A program made the position numbers and the translations under genes. The notes under the pieces are model-generated. The model was given only the letters and a program-made list of their open reading frames with translations, was not told where the DNA came from and did not search any database. Below, piece by piece: positions 1 through 8,579 of a DNA stretch of 64,000 bases (position 1 is its first letter; each line of letters opens with the position of its first letter). Source of the stretch: UTCHB3 sp964431385 (GTDB lineage Bacteria > Bacteroidota > Ignavibacteria > Ignavibacteriales > Ignavibacteriaceae); NCBI GenBank assembly GCA_964431385.1, contig CAYSJM010000007.1:28432-92431 (forward strand), in the 5' to 3' direction.

Positions 1-404
1 GAGATGATATTCCTGTTTTGGCTGACCATTTCCTAAATATCTATCGTCTTCAGATGAATAAAATCATTAAAGGGTTTGACTATACTGCGGTTCGAGGGCT
101 GATGAATCATGATTGGAAAGGTGAAGTCAGGGAGCTTGAAAATGTGATTGAAAGGGCTGTAATTTTCGCTGAAACTGAATATATTACAGTGAATGATCTC
201 CCCGATGTAATAAAAGTTCAGCGGGAATTCTCCAATTATTCCTCCTATGGCTCACTTGATGACTTTATGAGAAAAGTGGAGAGAGATTTCCTCGTAAAAG
301 TGCTGGAAGAACATCACTATGATAAAGACATAGTTGCTAAAATTTTAAACCTGGGTCTTTCAACATTATATCGAAAAATAAAAGATCTTGACATTGAAGT
401 GTGA
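1..404 (+). CDS. sigma54-dependent NtrC-family regulator, C-terminal part (5' truncated)
   Basis: Only the last third of the gene is in the window. The frame is already open at base 3 and reads DDIPVLADHFL, the usual end of the sigma54 AAA+ core (RxDIPxLxxHF). It is followed by WKGEVRELENVIERAVIF, the sensor-II helix whose VRELEN segment is diagnostic, although the common WxGN is WKGE here. A linker of about 55 residues leads to a Fis-type helix-turn-helix (DIVAKILNLGLSTLYRKIKDL) that would bind enhancer sites. Proteins of this family use ATP to remodel sigma54 RNA polymerase at -24/-12 promoters. The input domain lies outside the window, so the signal is unknown. Two sigma54-like promoters occur further along (17935 and 43632), but nothing shows that this regulator serves them. 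Confidence 0.92.
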   Translation, partial: DDIPVLADHFLNIYRLQMNKIIKGFDYTAVRGLMNHDWKGEVRELENVIERAVIFAETEYITVNDLPDVIKVQREFSNYSSYGSLDDFMRKVERDFLVKVLEEHHYDKDIVAKILNLGLSTLYRKIKDLDIEV

Positions 405-450
405 GAAAAGTTTTGTAATTTAAATCAAACCTTCTTTAATAATTTTTAAT

Positions 451-458
451 TAACTTTG
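451..458 (+). promoter_or_regulatory. possible -7 element TAACTTTG
   Basis: The octamer matches the Bacteroidota -7 consensus TAnnTTTG and lies 26 bp before the metallo-hydrolase start. No TTTG is found at the proper distance upstream, so the call rests on one element only. Confidence 0.3.
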
Positions 459-483
459 ACATTCATAAATTCATCAGGTTCGA

Positions 484-1428
484 ATGTTAATCAGGCTATG
501 GGGTGTTCGAGGTTCAGTTCCGACACCACCAACAACAGCACAATACCGGGACAAGCTTAGGCGAGTCCTGAAACTCTCCCAAGGAAGAGATTTTGAATCA
601 GACTCTGATGCAGACGCATTCATTGAGTCACTTGATGATTCACTTAAATTTCTTTTAGGAGGTAACACGACTTGCATCGAAGTCGTAGAAAACGATACCC
701 GTATTATTTTTGATATGGGTTCAGGTATTCGTGAACTTGGTAATTATCTGCTTAGAACAGCCGATCCTCTAAACGAAATGCATGTATTTATAAGCCATAC
801 TCACTGGGATCACATCCAGGGGTGGCCTTTCTTCAAACCTGCATACATGCCTAAATACAAGATCAACTTTTACAGCCCGCACGGAAATTTTGAACAGAGA
901 TTAACCGAGCAGCAAGAATTTAAGTTCTTTCCTGTTTCATTAAATTTTATGGCGTCAAAAAAAGAATACAAAGAATTCCCTCCTGAAACTTCGCTTGAGT
1001 TAAATGGAATCCGAATTAAAAATCTTGAATTACACCACCCGGGTAAATCTTACGGTTATAGAGTTGAATATCAGGATAAGGTTTTTGTTTTTGCTTCCGA
1101 TTCGGAATACAACAATTTTACCACTCAAAAATTTCAGAAATTTATCGATTTTTTCGGCAAGGCAGATATAATTGTGTTCGATGCACAATATTCATTTGAT
1201 CAGGAGATGCAAAGGGTTGATTGGGGGCATTCATCCGCTTTTGTTGGTGTAGATTTGGCAATGCAAGCAGAGGCGAAAAAACTTATTTTATTTCATCACG
1301 AACCCGACAATGACGATTTTGAGATTTACAGCTTATTCAGTAAATCAGTTCAGTATAAAAATGATAACTATCCGGGTCACGACCTCGATATTTACCTCGC
1401 TAGAGAAGGACAAACTTTCGAGATTTAA
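484..1428 (+). CDS. metallo-beta-lactamase-fold hydrolase
   Basis: A 314-residue protein of the MBL superfamily. It opens with a beta strand and MLIRLWGVRGSVP, typical of the subgroup annotated as phosphoribosyl cyclic phosphodiesterase-like or PhnP/ribonuclease Z-like hydrolases. The metal-binding motif HTHWDH is at residues 105-110, and further ligand candidates are H in ELHHPG, D in FASDSEY and H in LFHHEP. A GGNTTC segment (59-64) precedes the first metal strand. There is no signal peptide, so it is probably cytoplasmic. The substrate cannot be told from sequence; a phosphodiester is the usual guess for this subgroup. It stands alone between the regulator end and a bidirectional terminator. 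Confidence 0.85.
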   Translation: MLIRLWGVRGSVPTPPTTAQYRDKLRRVLKLSQGRDFESDSDADAFIESLDDSLKFLLGGNTTCIEVVENDTRIIFDMGSGIRELGNYLLRTADPLNEMHVFISHTHWDHIQGWPFFKPAYMPKYKINFYSPHGNFEQRLTEQQEFKFFPVSLNFMASKKEYKEFPPETSLELNGIRIKNLELHHPGKSYGYRVEYQDKVFVFASDSEYNNFTTQKFQKFIDFFGKADIIVFDAQYSFDQEMQRVDWGHSSAFVGVDLAMQAEAKKLILFHHEPDNDDFEIYSLFSKSVQYKNDNYPGHDLDIYLAREGQTFEI

Positions 1429-1448
1429 CCTGCACATCTTTAAAAATA

Positions 1449-1479
1449 AAAAAGGCTGCCTGAATGAGACAGCCTTTTT
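1449..1479. terminator. bidirectional rho-independent terminator
   Basis: A perfect 10-bp inverted repeat, AAAAAGGCTG/CAGCCTTTTT, separated by 11 nt. It lies between convergent genes (484-1428 plus, 1498-2922 minus), and the A/T ends give a U-tract in both directions. It is one of five related GGCTG terminators in the window. Confidence 0.88.
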
Positions 1480-1497
1480 GCGTTTTAAAGATAGTGT

Positions 1498-2922
1498 TTA
1501 ATAGTTGATTCTTATCATAGGTGAGAATACAACATACGATCCATCTCTGTAAGCGGGCATTGGATCACTTCCGATCACTACTCCACTATAGTATTTAAAT
1601 TCAAAACCATAAGAATTACTGATCAAGAATGACAAGTTAAATCCATAGAAGAGATTACTTTCGGAAACATTATAAAACACGGTTGGCTTAAAGGTGTATG
1701 AGAAAAGTGCGTCTTCTTTTGTGAAGAGACCTGCAGCCTGAACAAAAAACTTCGATTTTCCATTGGGCATTGGAAGTTCAGTGAGTTGTGGTTTAGAAGG
1801 ATCAAGATTGTAATCCTGCACTTCGTATAACCCAAATCCGAGATTTGCACCGAGGTAACCAAAAGTCTCAAGATCGACAAAGTTTTTTCTTTCAAGTCCA
1901 ATATTAAAATAATTTCTTATCGAACTGATATTTGAAAGCTCACTCACATGTTTAATTTGACCCGGTTCAAAAGTGCTTAGTGCCAACGAAGCTTCGAGAT
2001 TCAGATCATAATCTCTCCAATATTCAGAAGCATAACGCAAGAAGTTGCCTTTGAGGTTCATGTAGATATTCTGACCTGTCATGAAGTGGCGTTTACCGTG
2101 AGGAACGAGTTTATCAACAAAAGGTTGTGAAACAGGTATTCCCATACCGATATCGAAAGTAAATACATCGTTTGGTCTGTTGTTAAGGATTCTATCGATG
2201 TAGGTAACTCTAAGTCCGGCGTTATAGGTAGGTGAAAACCAACCCGGCATAACCATTTTATCATATCCCCATCTTCCAAAAGCGGAGATAAGATATTTGT
2301 TTTTATCGTTGGTAGTAAAGTTATAAAAGGTTAAATGAGGTTCAATCATACTAAAAAAGATGTCAAACTTGTATGAAAGTTTTTCATCATAATATGTTTT
2401 AGAAACATCATTAAAAGCATATCTTTGTGACTTTAAGAGAGTGTAGTTATCAGGACCAACTACATCGAGAATTCTAACAAAATCTTCAACAGGATCGAAG
2501 AAGAAATCGAGGGAATCGGGATTTTTGCTAACCTTTCTCTCCGAATAAAATCTAAAAAGGTCAATTTCGTCATCATAAAAGCGTTTACGCAGATCGATGA
2601 ATACTTCACCTTTGTAAATATCCTGCACTTTTTCGCGAACAAAGTCGAGTGAAGGTTTTCTACCATCAATTCTCAACCCATTACTAACCAAAAACTTATT
2701 AAATACTGCACGCACCAAAACAGGATCAGTGACAATCCATTTTTCGCGAAGATCATCAAAAGCTGCGGTATTAAGTTCCAGGTTTCTGTAGATTTTGGTC
2801 AGTTTCTCCATCTTGGGATCAAGTGGAGGAGTACCTGAATTTTGAATATCCTGAGAATAAGATGTAAAATTCAGACAGACCATTAATCCTAAAAAGGTTA
2901 ATAACTTCATTTTAGAAACCAT
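1498..2922 (-). CDS. outer-membrane barrel protein, family A, second copy (A')
   Basis: A 474-residue secreted protein with a signal peptide ending near SYSQ (residue 24). An N-terminal domain (about 30-170) contains NTAAFDDLREKW and RKRFYDDE. A C-terminal region of alternating aromatic strands ends in VVFSPMIRINY, an aromatic C-terminus typical of outer-membrane barrels. It is a paralogue of the gene at 4465-5856, sharing NTxAFDDLxxKW, RKRxYDDE, NKYLxSxFGxWGxDKxxxPGW and FSPxxRINY. ATG at 2922 is chosen because GAGGT lies 8 nt upstream; it overlaps the previous stop by 11 nt, suggesting translational coupling, and ATG at 2910 is the alternative. It is the last gene of the gldL cluster. The family is not recognised; a T9SS outer-membrane role is inferred from context. 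Confidence 0.75.
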   Translation of the reverse strand: MVSKMKLLTFLGLMVCLNFTSYSQDIQNSGTPPLDPKMEKLTKIYRNLELNTAAFDDLREKWIVTDPVLVRAVFNKFLVSNGLRIDGRKPSLDFVREKVQDIYKGEVFIDLRKRFYDDEIDLFRFYSERKVSKNPDSLDFFFDPVEDFVRILDVVGPDNYTLLKSQRYAFNDVSKTYYDEKLSYKFDIFFSMIEPHLTFYNFTTNDKNKYLISAFGRWGYDKMVMPGWFSPTYNAGLRVTYIDRILNNRPNDVFTFDIGMGIPVSQPFVDKLVPHGKRHFMTGQNIYMNLKGNFLRYASEYWRDYDLNLEASLALSTFEPGQIKHVSELSNISSIRNYFNIGLERKNFVDLETFGYLGANLGFGLYEVQDYNLDPSKPQLTELPMPNGKSKFFVQAAGLFTKEDALFSYTFKPTVFYNVSESNLFYGFNLSFLISNSYGFEFKYYSGVVIGSDPMPAYRDGSYVVFSPMIRINY

Positions 2923-4402
2923 ATCTATACCTCAACTGAATAAATGTCTGTGAACTCTTACTCTCCCACACTTCAGGTTCTCTAAACATTGATGCGGATA
3001 CATTAGTCATTTCAACACGGAAATTATGATCTCCGCCAAATTCGAGAAGTTTTATCCAAATTTTAGAAGTGAGATGATTGTCGAAGAATCTGAAATCAGT
3101 TCCGAGAAATTCGATATCATTCGGGACAAAGTTAACAGAGAGTGCAATCACAGGTGAAATAACATCTTTCATTTTTGCACGGGCTGTCGCGGCACCGGAG
3201 TAGTCGGCTTCAATTACATCAAAACCGCCTGCACCGATATCCATCTTATATCTGATTGCTCTTTTCTCTGAATTATTCCAGAAGAAAGACATCGTGGATT
3301 CCCACTGCGTGAAAGTAAAGTATGCTTTTGAGCCAACCCGATATGAAGGATTTTCAAGATTTTCAGGACCGTATGCAAAATAAGCATTAAAGAATGGTAA
3401 ATTGAATGAACCGGTAGTCTTCACATCAAAAATAAAACCATTCCCAACATTTAAGTTTACAGGATCACCCATCACAAAAGGAAGATTCCCAAGAAAAGAA
3501 TTCATGTCAAGGTGAAATCTGCCCATAAGTTTGGCATCGATCAACATATCAGTAAGGGGATTTGCAATTGAGCCTGAGATACTAAATAAAGCTCTAACAC
3601 CACCAGTAACAGATTGACCCTTCCAGGGTATTATATTAACAACAGGTGTGTGGGTATTAAACTCGACACTGACGAATCCAAATCCATAGTCCATCACAGG
3701 GTGAAAAAAGCTGAGGGATGATAGTGAACCATCAATTTGGAAAGGTGCTCCCGTGGGTGCAGTAGTCTGATTTCCACGGCCTCTTCCGGTAGTTTTTAGA
3801 GGGGCTACTTTTGGATATTTATGCAAGCTGTTAGTCGTTTGAAAGGCAATAAAATCAAGATTCCCGTCTGAGGAGATACCTCTGGTGATTTTTTCTTTAT
3901 CTTTTTTATCAACCTTTGCCAGAGAATTGGCTTCGGTTGTTAAAAGTTCGCGATTAAGAAAAGCCAAAACCTGGTAATAAGCGGGATTACCCGAAAAATA
4001 GAGCTCGGCAAAATCCTTAAACTTAACAACCATATTGCTGTCGGCACCACCGGCAACATTGCTGCCAAAGATATTTGAGCTATCAGCAGCACCTCCTGCA
4101 CCAATCTCAAGTACATAGAGCAACATTATGGTGTCGTTTTCGAGGTCAGGTTTCTTGAATACCAATGAATAATTTATATTTCCGTTACTGTTAAAACGGA
4201 ACACTCCACGCCCGTCTGTAAGGGGAATTGCAGGCAGCAGGTTCGCCATCGTAGCATCGGGAGTAAAATTATATGAGTAAATATCAAGATATGTTTTATC
4301 TACTTGTAATTTCCTCTCAATGATTCGATACATATCATCTGTGGTTTGTGCCAGCAAATTACATGTAAAGAGAAATAGAACAGTAAATGCAATTCTCGTC
4401 AT
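2912..4402 (-). CDS. outer-membrane barrel protein, family B, second copy (B')
   Basis: A 496-residue secreted protein starting at MTRIAFTVLF with a signal peptide ending near LLAQ. The longer open frame back to 4462 runs into an intergenic hairpin and lacks a leader, so the start at 4402 is preferred. An N-terminal domain of about 200 residues carries DSSNIFGSNVAGG and NSLHKYPKVA. A barrel-like C-terminal half begins around IDGSLSSLSFFHPVMD and ends in QLRYRYGF, with the terminal Phe expected for an outer-membrane barrel. It is a paralogue of 5879-7423 (shared DSxNIFGxNxAGG, NSLHxYPKVA, YFxFTQxE, RYRYGF). It precedes A' with an overlap. Function unknown; partnership with family A is inferred from the repeated B-A order. 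Confidence 0.75.
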   Translation of the reverse strand: MTRIAFTVLFLFTCNLLAQTTDDMYRIIERKLQVDKTYLDIYSYNFTPDATMANLLPAIPLTDGRGVFRFNSNGNINYSLVFKKPDLENDTIMLLYVLEIGAGGAADSSNIFGSNVAGGADSNMVVKFKDFAELYFSGNPAYYQVLAFLNRELLTTEANSLAKVDKKDKEKITRGISSDGNLDFIAFQTTNSLHKYPKVAPLKTTGRGRGNQTTAPTGAPFQIDGSLSSLSFFHPVMDYGFGFVSVEFNTHTPVVNIIPWKGQSVTGGVRALFSISGSIANPLTDMLIDAKLMGRFHLDMNSFLGNLPFVMGDPVNLNVGNGFIFDVKTTGSFNLPFFNAYFAYGPENLENPSYRVGSKAYFTFTQWESTMSFFWNNSEKRAIRYKMDIGAGGFDVIEADYSGAATARAKMKDVISPVIALSVNFVPNDIEFLGTDFRFFDNHLTSKIWIKLLEFGGDHNFRVEMTNVSASMFREPEVWESKSSQTFIQLRYRYGF

Positions 4403-4430
4403 TTTATGTCTGTCTTTAAATTGGAAAGGT

Positions 4431-4458
4431 TCCCCCGGTTGATTATTCAACCGGGGGA
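4431..4458. repeat. perfect 12-bp hairpin between the duplicated gene pairs
   Basis: TCCCCCGGTTGA and TCAACCGGGGGA are separated by TTAT, between the stop of copy A (4465) and the start of copy B' (4402). No U-tract follows on the minus strand, so it is not a standard terminator. It could be an mRNA-stabilising or processing hairpin that sets the ratio of the two halves of the cluster. Confidence 0.7.
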
Positions 4459-4464
4459 TCATAA

Positions 4465-5856
4465 TTAGTAGTTAATTCTCAGGATTGGAGAGAATACAAT
4501 ATAAGTATCGTATCTGTAAGGGAATTTGGTTTTATTAACGCTGAATGAGCTAAAGATACTTACATCCAGACCAAAATTACCACTTACCATCCCCATGGCT
4601 TTCAGTCCAACGAAGCCATAACCGTCTGTAGCATAACCACTTACGAGGTTGATGGAGTGTTGAATAAGGCCGGCTGATTTTCTTACACCAACTTCGGCAG
4701 AGATGATATGATTAAATTTCTGCATAAAGTTTTTTCTACCTTTTTCAAGATCAATAATCTCCGGTTGAGCAGGGTCGAGGCGGAGTTTATTGATATCAGA
4801 AGAAGAGAGAATAAGACCAACTTCAAGATCGCCAAAATCGAAAACATTCATCAGGTTTCTTTTTCTAAGTTCCCAGTTTAAGATAAACTTATTGGAATAG
4901 AAATTCTGAATTGTTGAGAATTTTCCAAAATCGGCTTTTTTGTAGTCGTTAACAGCTACTTTTCCTTCAACAGAAAAGAGAACATCTTTCATGAAGTCAG
5001 AATCGATAAAAGTAAAAGGGTAACCTTCTAATTTTGCATAGACCGACTGTCCTGCTACCCAAAGTCTTGAAACTTTTTGGTCGTCTTTATATGGTCTGTT
5101 TGAAGGAACACCGGCACCGATAGACAATCTGTAGGTGAATTTTTCAGGGTCGTTGCTAAGACTCTTAAAATAAGTAAGTCTGGACCCGATAAAATATTCA
5201 TTAAGATACCAACCCGGCCAAAAAGCTTTATCACTTCCCCACTGACCGAAGATCGAGAGGAGATATTTGTTATTTCCTTCAGATGTAGTACCCCAATACA
5301 TAACTTCAGGACGAAGTAAATTGAGGTTAACATCAAAGTTATAACCCATCTTTGTATAAGCTTGTTGTTTTGTGGTTTCTTTATAGAAATAAGTTAATTC
5401 TTTGATTTTATCGTAAGATTTATCTCCTACAATTTCTTTAAGCAAAAATCCATCGTGAACGATATCAAAAAGTGGCTGTGGATTTTCTTTGCCTATTTCA
5501 CCTGAAGGATAAAAAGCGAAGAATTCAAGTTCATCGTCATAATATCTTTTTCTTACTTCAATGGTTACATCGCCTTCTTGAACCTGTTTAACTCTTTCTT
5601 TAATGATATCAGGTTTAACCGTTCTACCATTTAAGCGAAGTGCATTTCTTACGACGAACCTGTTGAAAATCTCACGAATAAATGTTGGATCGTCAATCAT
5701 CCATTTTTGTTTGAGATCATCAAAAGCCAGAGTATTATATTCCAAACTCTGATACAGGCCTTTAAGCTTTTCTACCTCCGGATCGCCGGCAGTCTGAGCC
5801 TTTAAGAAAGGCACAAACACCAGGAATGCCGCTACTATAAATAATGTCTTTTTCAT
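4465..5856 (-). CDS. outer-membrane barrel protein, family A, first copy
   Basis: A 463-residue exported protein starting at MKKTLFIVAAFLVF, with a signal peptide ending near LKAQ. The open frame continues upstream to 6009 but would then overlap the previous gene by about 130 nt and bury the leader, so 5856 is used (ATG at 5868 is also possible). An N-terminal domain with NTLAFDDLKQKW and RKRYYDDE is followed by a beta-rich C-terminal part ending in VFSPILRINY. It is clearly homologous to A' (1498-2922) over the whole length, although the middle has diverged. It follows family B with a 22-nt gap. No known family is recognised. Context next to a GldL/GldM-like motor suggests an outer-membrane element of that machine. 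Confidence 0.75.
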   Translation of the reverse strand: MKKTLFIVAAFLVFVPFLKAQTAGDPEVEKLKGLYQSLEYNTLAFDDLKQKWMIDDPTFIREIFNRFVVRNALRLNGRTVKPDIIKERVKQVQEGDVTIEVRKRYYDDELEFFAFYPSGEIGKENPQPLFDIVHDGFLLKEIVGDKSYDKIKELTYFYKETTKQQAYTKMGYNFDVNLNLLRPEVMYWGTTSEGNNKYLLSIFGQWGSDKAFWPGWYLNEYFIGSRLTYFKSLSNDPEKFTYRLSIGAGVPSNRPYKDDQKVSRLWVAGQSVYAKLEGYPFTFIDSDFMKDVLFSVEGKVAVNDYKKADFGKFSTIQNFYSNKFILNWELRKRNLMNVFDFGDLEVGLILSSSDINKLRLDPAQPEIIDLEKGRKNFMQKFNHIISAEVGVRKSAGLIQHSINLVSGYATDGYGFVGLKAMGMVSGNFGLDVSIFSSFSVNKTKFPYRYDTYIVFSPILRINY

Positions 5857-5878
5857 AATTCCATCCATCTTAAAATGA

Positions 5879-7423
5879 TTAGAAACCATATCTGTATCTA
5901 ATTTGGAAGAATACACTTCCTTCGTTTTCCCATTCACGGATCGTTCTTCCAATCGGATTAGAGAAAACAGTTCCTGCAAATCTGAATACATGACCGCCGT
6001 CAAGTTCAAGTAACTTGAGCCAACCTTCAGCTTTTACGACCGAGTCAAATACTCTGATTTTTGCACCAAACAAATCGCTCTGATCGGGTGCAAAAGTGTA
6101 GTGAAGTGTAACAACGGGTGAAATTAGATTATCCACTACCTCAGTTTTGGTAGCGGTTGTTCTGGTACCGGGGTAATATGCTCTTAACATGTCGTAGTAT
6201 CCCAAACCAACATCAATTCTAAATCTGGAGCTCATTTTATCGCTGGTATTCCAGTAGAATGAGAATGATCCTTCAGCCTGAGTGAATGAAAAATAAGCAT
6301 ATTTCTGATTTGCAACTTGTTTATCCTTAAATGTCACATAAGGATTTGAGTATCCTCTTCCACCAATTGCCACATAGGCATTAATGAAAGGAAGTCCAAA
6401 AGGACGGGTAACATGAAGATCAATCGCTGCGGATGTACCCACATGGAAATTTGAAGTAGCGTTAAGAGCAAACGGCAGGTTATTAACTATTTCGTTTGTT
6501 TTGGTTCTTATCCTTCCGAGGAATCGTGCATCGAGCACCATTCCGCCATTTGGATTCTTTGCATCTTTTGTAAGATTAAAGAGAGTTCTGAATCCAAATC
6601 CCAAAGTATTATTGCCATAAGGAAGTGCATGAAGAACAGGTTCTTCCATTGTAATCTCAATTCCGGCAGCACCGATTGAGAAATCCATGGCTTTATGGGA
6701 GAATGAAAGAGAACTGAACCCGGCATCAATCCTAAATGAGGATGATGAAGCGGCAACTTCAGCTCCGGTTCCGGCTTGCCCTCTTCCCTTTTTAGTGGAA
6801 GATTTTTGAGCAACTTTTGGATACCAATGGAGTGAATTAGCTCTCATATAATTCAGAAAATCGGTATTATCACGGGATGTGATACCGAGTGATGTGTTGA
6901 TAGCATCATCAGGCAAGATACCCAGAAGTGTACCATATTTGTACTCGGGATCGACTTTCTGCATCTTGTCGATATAATCAACAAGAGTAGCATATTTGCC
7001 ATACGCTGAACCGAGCATTGCGTTCACATCCTTAAAAGCAATAACCATTGATTCTGTAGGTCCACCTGCCTGATTCGCACCAAAAATATTAGCAGAATCA
7101 CCGGCTCCGGCAGCAATAATCTCGCTGATATAAAGCAATACGGTTGAGTCGATACCCATGGCATTGGTTAAAAAAACCACTCTGTAGGTGTAGTTATCGT
7201 TCGCTTTGAAAATAAATGGATCTTTGCCATCAACTCTCAATACCGGATTCAAGTTTTGCAACAGTTTCTCGGTACCAGCAAGATCAACAAAATTGAGATT
7301 GAGATATTTTTTATCTTTCCTCAATTTAAGATCGATATTACGGATATAGTCATCTGCTTCCTGTGCCATGAGGGGCTGAAGTAGAAATCCTGCAACCATA
7401 ATCAGTGTAAGTAATCGTTTCAT
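5879..7423 (-). CDS. outer-membrane barrel protein, family B, first copy
   Basis: A 514-residue exported protein with the leader MKRLLTLIMVAGFLLQPLMA. The N-terminal domain (about 22-225) includes DSANIFGANQAGG and NSLHWYPKVAQ, then a Ser/Gly/Lys-rich linker near 210-230. A beta-barrel-like region of about 280 residues ends in FFQIRYRYGF. The terminal Phe and alternating strand pattern fit an outer-membrane barrel. It is a paralogue of B' (2912-4402). It lies 38 nt after the GldM-like C-terminal protein and just before family A. PorP/SprF is the usual barrel partner of T9SS motors, but I see no convincing PorP signature, so I leave it unnamed. Confidence 0.75.
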   Translation of the reverse strand: MKRLLTLIMVAGFLLQPLMAQEADDYIRNIDLKLRKDKKYLNLNFVDLAGTEKLLQNLNPVLRVDGKDPFIFKANDNYTYRVVFLTNAMGIDSTVLLYISEIIAAGAGDSANIFGANQAGGPTESMVIAFKDVNAMLGSAYGKYATLVDYIDKMQKVDPEYKYGTLLGILPDDAINTSLGITSRDNTDFLNYMRANSLHWYPKVAQKSSTKKGRGQAGTGAEVAASSSSFRIDAGFSSLSFSHKAMDFSIGAAGIEITMEEPVLHALPYGNNTLGFGFRTLFNLTKDAKNPNGGMVLDARFLGRIRTKTNEIVNNLPFALNATSNFHVGTSAAIDLHVTRPFGLPFINAYVAIGGRGYSNPYVTFKDKQVANQKYAYFSFTQAEGSFSFYWNTSDKMSSRFRIDVGLGYYDMLRAYYPGTRTTATKTEVVDNLISPVVTLHYTFAPDQSDLFGAKIRVFDSVVKAEGWLKLLELDGGHVFRFAGTVFSNPIGRTIREWENEGSVFFQIRYRYGF

Positions 7424-7461
7424 TTTGTTATCTTCTTTATTTATAAATCCTTTTTTGATCT

Positions 7462-8565
7462 CTACTTTATCACATTCGCACGATATTTTTTAACAACCTT
7501 TTCGCCGAATTGAGTTGTGAACTGGATCGTCAATTTGATACTTTCGTCAGATCCAATTGCCATGGCGTCGAGGAATGCCGGATTGACAACTATCTCCACT
7601 ACAGGAAACAATCCTTTTTTCGTCTGCGAAACACTCTGAATGAAGTTATCAGGTTCAGCAGTAACTCTCAACTGGTTAAACTTGGGAGCTGCAAACACAA
7701 ATCCGTTTGCCGTGTTACCAAAATAACCAAACAAGAATTGCCTTGAAGCCTGATTATCAACACTTATATACCAAGGAGCTGCATTTTCCGCTTCTTTTTC
7801 AGAAAGGGTTGCCCAACCGCTGAAATCGCCGAGTCCCGGTTTTTGAATAGAAATATTCCAGGAAGCTTCCTGTGGATTTCCGGTAACGGGGTCAGAATAT
7901 GTCATCAGTTCATTGTTGTAAAATCCTTTAATTGAGATGTTTTTCCCAACATTCTGGGCATCGTTCAGAATTTCACTCAAATTGACAAAGGAACCTCTTC
8001 CTTCTTTCAGTGTGCTTACACCATCGGAAATTTTGTAAGAATATTTTTCCTGATCGGTATATTCTTTTACAGCAAAACTAAAAGCAGGATTTTCACTGAA
8101 AAAATAGCTGTTTCTTACGGCTATTGGTGCAGCCAAAGACGGAATTTTTACATTAATCATGTAATATTTATCCGCAACAAGGGCTTTATTTGCCTCACCG
8201 GTAACATTTATCGACATTTTCAGATAATAGGTGCCGGGTGCTTCAAATAGTGGTTCAAAATAAGTTTGAACTGTCACACCTCTACCTTGCTGTTGCCCTA
8301 CTTTCACCAACACATCTTCGGCAGATGGTTTTTGAAATTTTTGTTTGTCAGTCAGTTTTAAGATACTTGATCCTGAAGAATTCAGAATCTCCGCTGAAAT
8401 GGAGTTGACTTTGGTTATAGCTGAGAGTACCAGAGGGATCTCCGGTACTCTAACAGTTTGCAAAGTCACTACATCAAGCGTATCATCTACCTTAAATCCT
8501 TGTGAAAAACCAACGGTTGTCAACAAAAAGATAAAGATCGTTGCTTTTAGTAATGTTCTGGTCAT
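7462..8565 (-). CDS. exported beta-domain protein, candidate periplasmic (C-terminal) part of GldM
   Basis: A 367-residue protein with a cleavable signal peptide (MTRTLLKATIFIFLLTTVGFSQ) and no other membrane segment. The rest is beta-rich and reads as several Ig-like domains, with YYLKMSINVTG around 115-125 and a carboxy-terminal domain ending in KKYRANVIK. It starts 14 nt after the short GldM-like gene and has AGGAAAT before its ATG. Canonical GldM has one TM helix plus four periplasmic domains in a single chain of roughly 500 residues; here the upstream gene has only the helix and about 180 residues. The idea that this gene supplies the remaining domains is inference from size and position, not from a clear motif. 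Confidence 0.6.
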   Translation of the reverse strand: MTRTLLKATIFIFLLTTVGFSQGFKVDDTLDVVTLQTVRVPEIPLVLSAITKVNSISAEILNSSGSSILKLTDKQKFQKPSAEDVLVKVGQQQGRGVTVQTYFEPLFEAPGTYYLKMSINVTGEANKALVADKYYMINVKIPSLAAPIAVRNSYFFSENPAFSFAVKEYTDQEKYSYKISDGVSTLKEGRGSFVNLSEILNDAQNVGKNISIKGFYNNELMTYSDPVTGNPQEASWNISIQKPGLGDFSGWATLSEKEAENAAPWYISVDNQASRQFLFGYFGNTANGFVFAAPKFNQLRVTAEPDNFIQSVSQTKKGLFPVVEIVVNPAFLDAMAIGSDESIKLTIQFTTQFGEKVVKKYRANVIK

Positions 8566-8579
8566 CGTATTTCCTAATA

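Noticed and set aside
1498..7423. Naming families A and B as GldN/PorN and PorP
   Set aside because: The neighbourhood invites it, but I see no GldN or PorP motif, and both families have a soluble domain plus a barrel of about 460-515 residues, which neither GldN nor PorP has.
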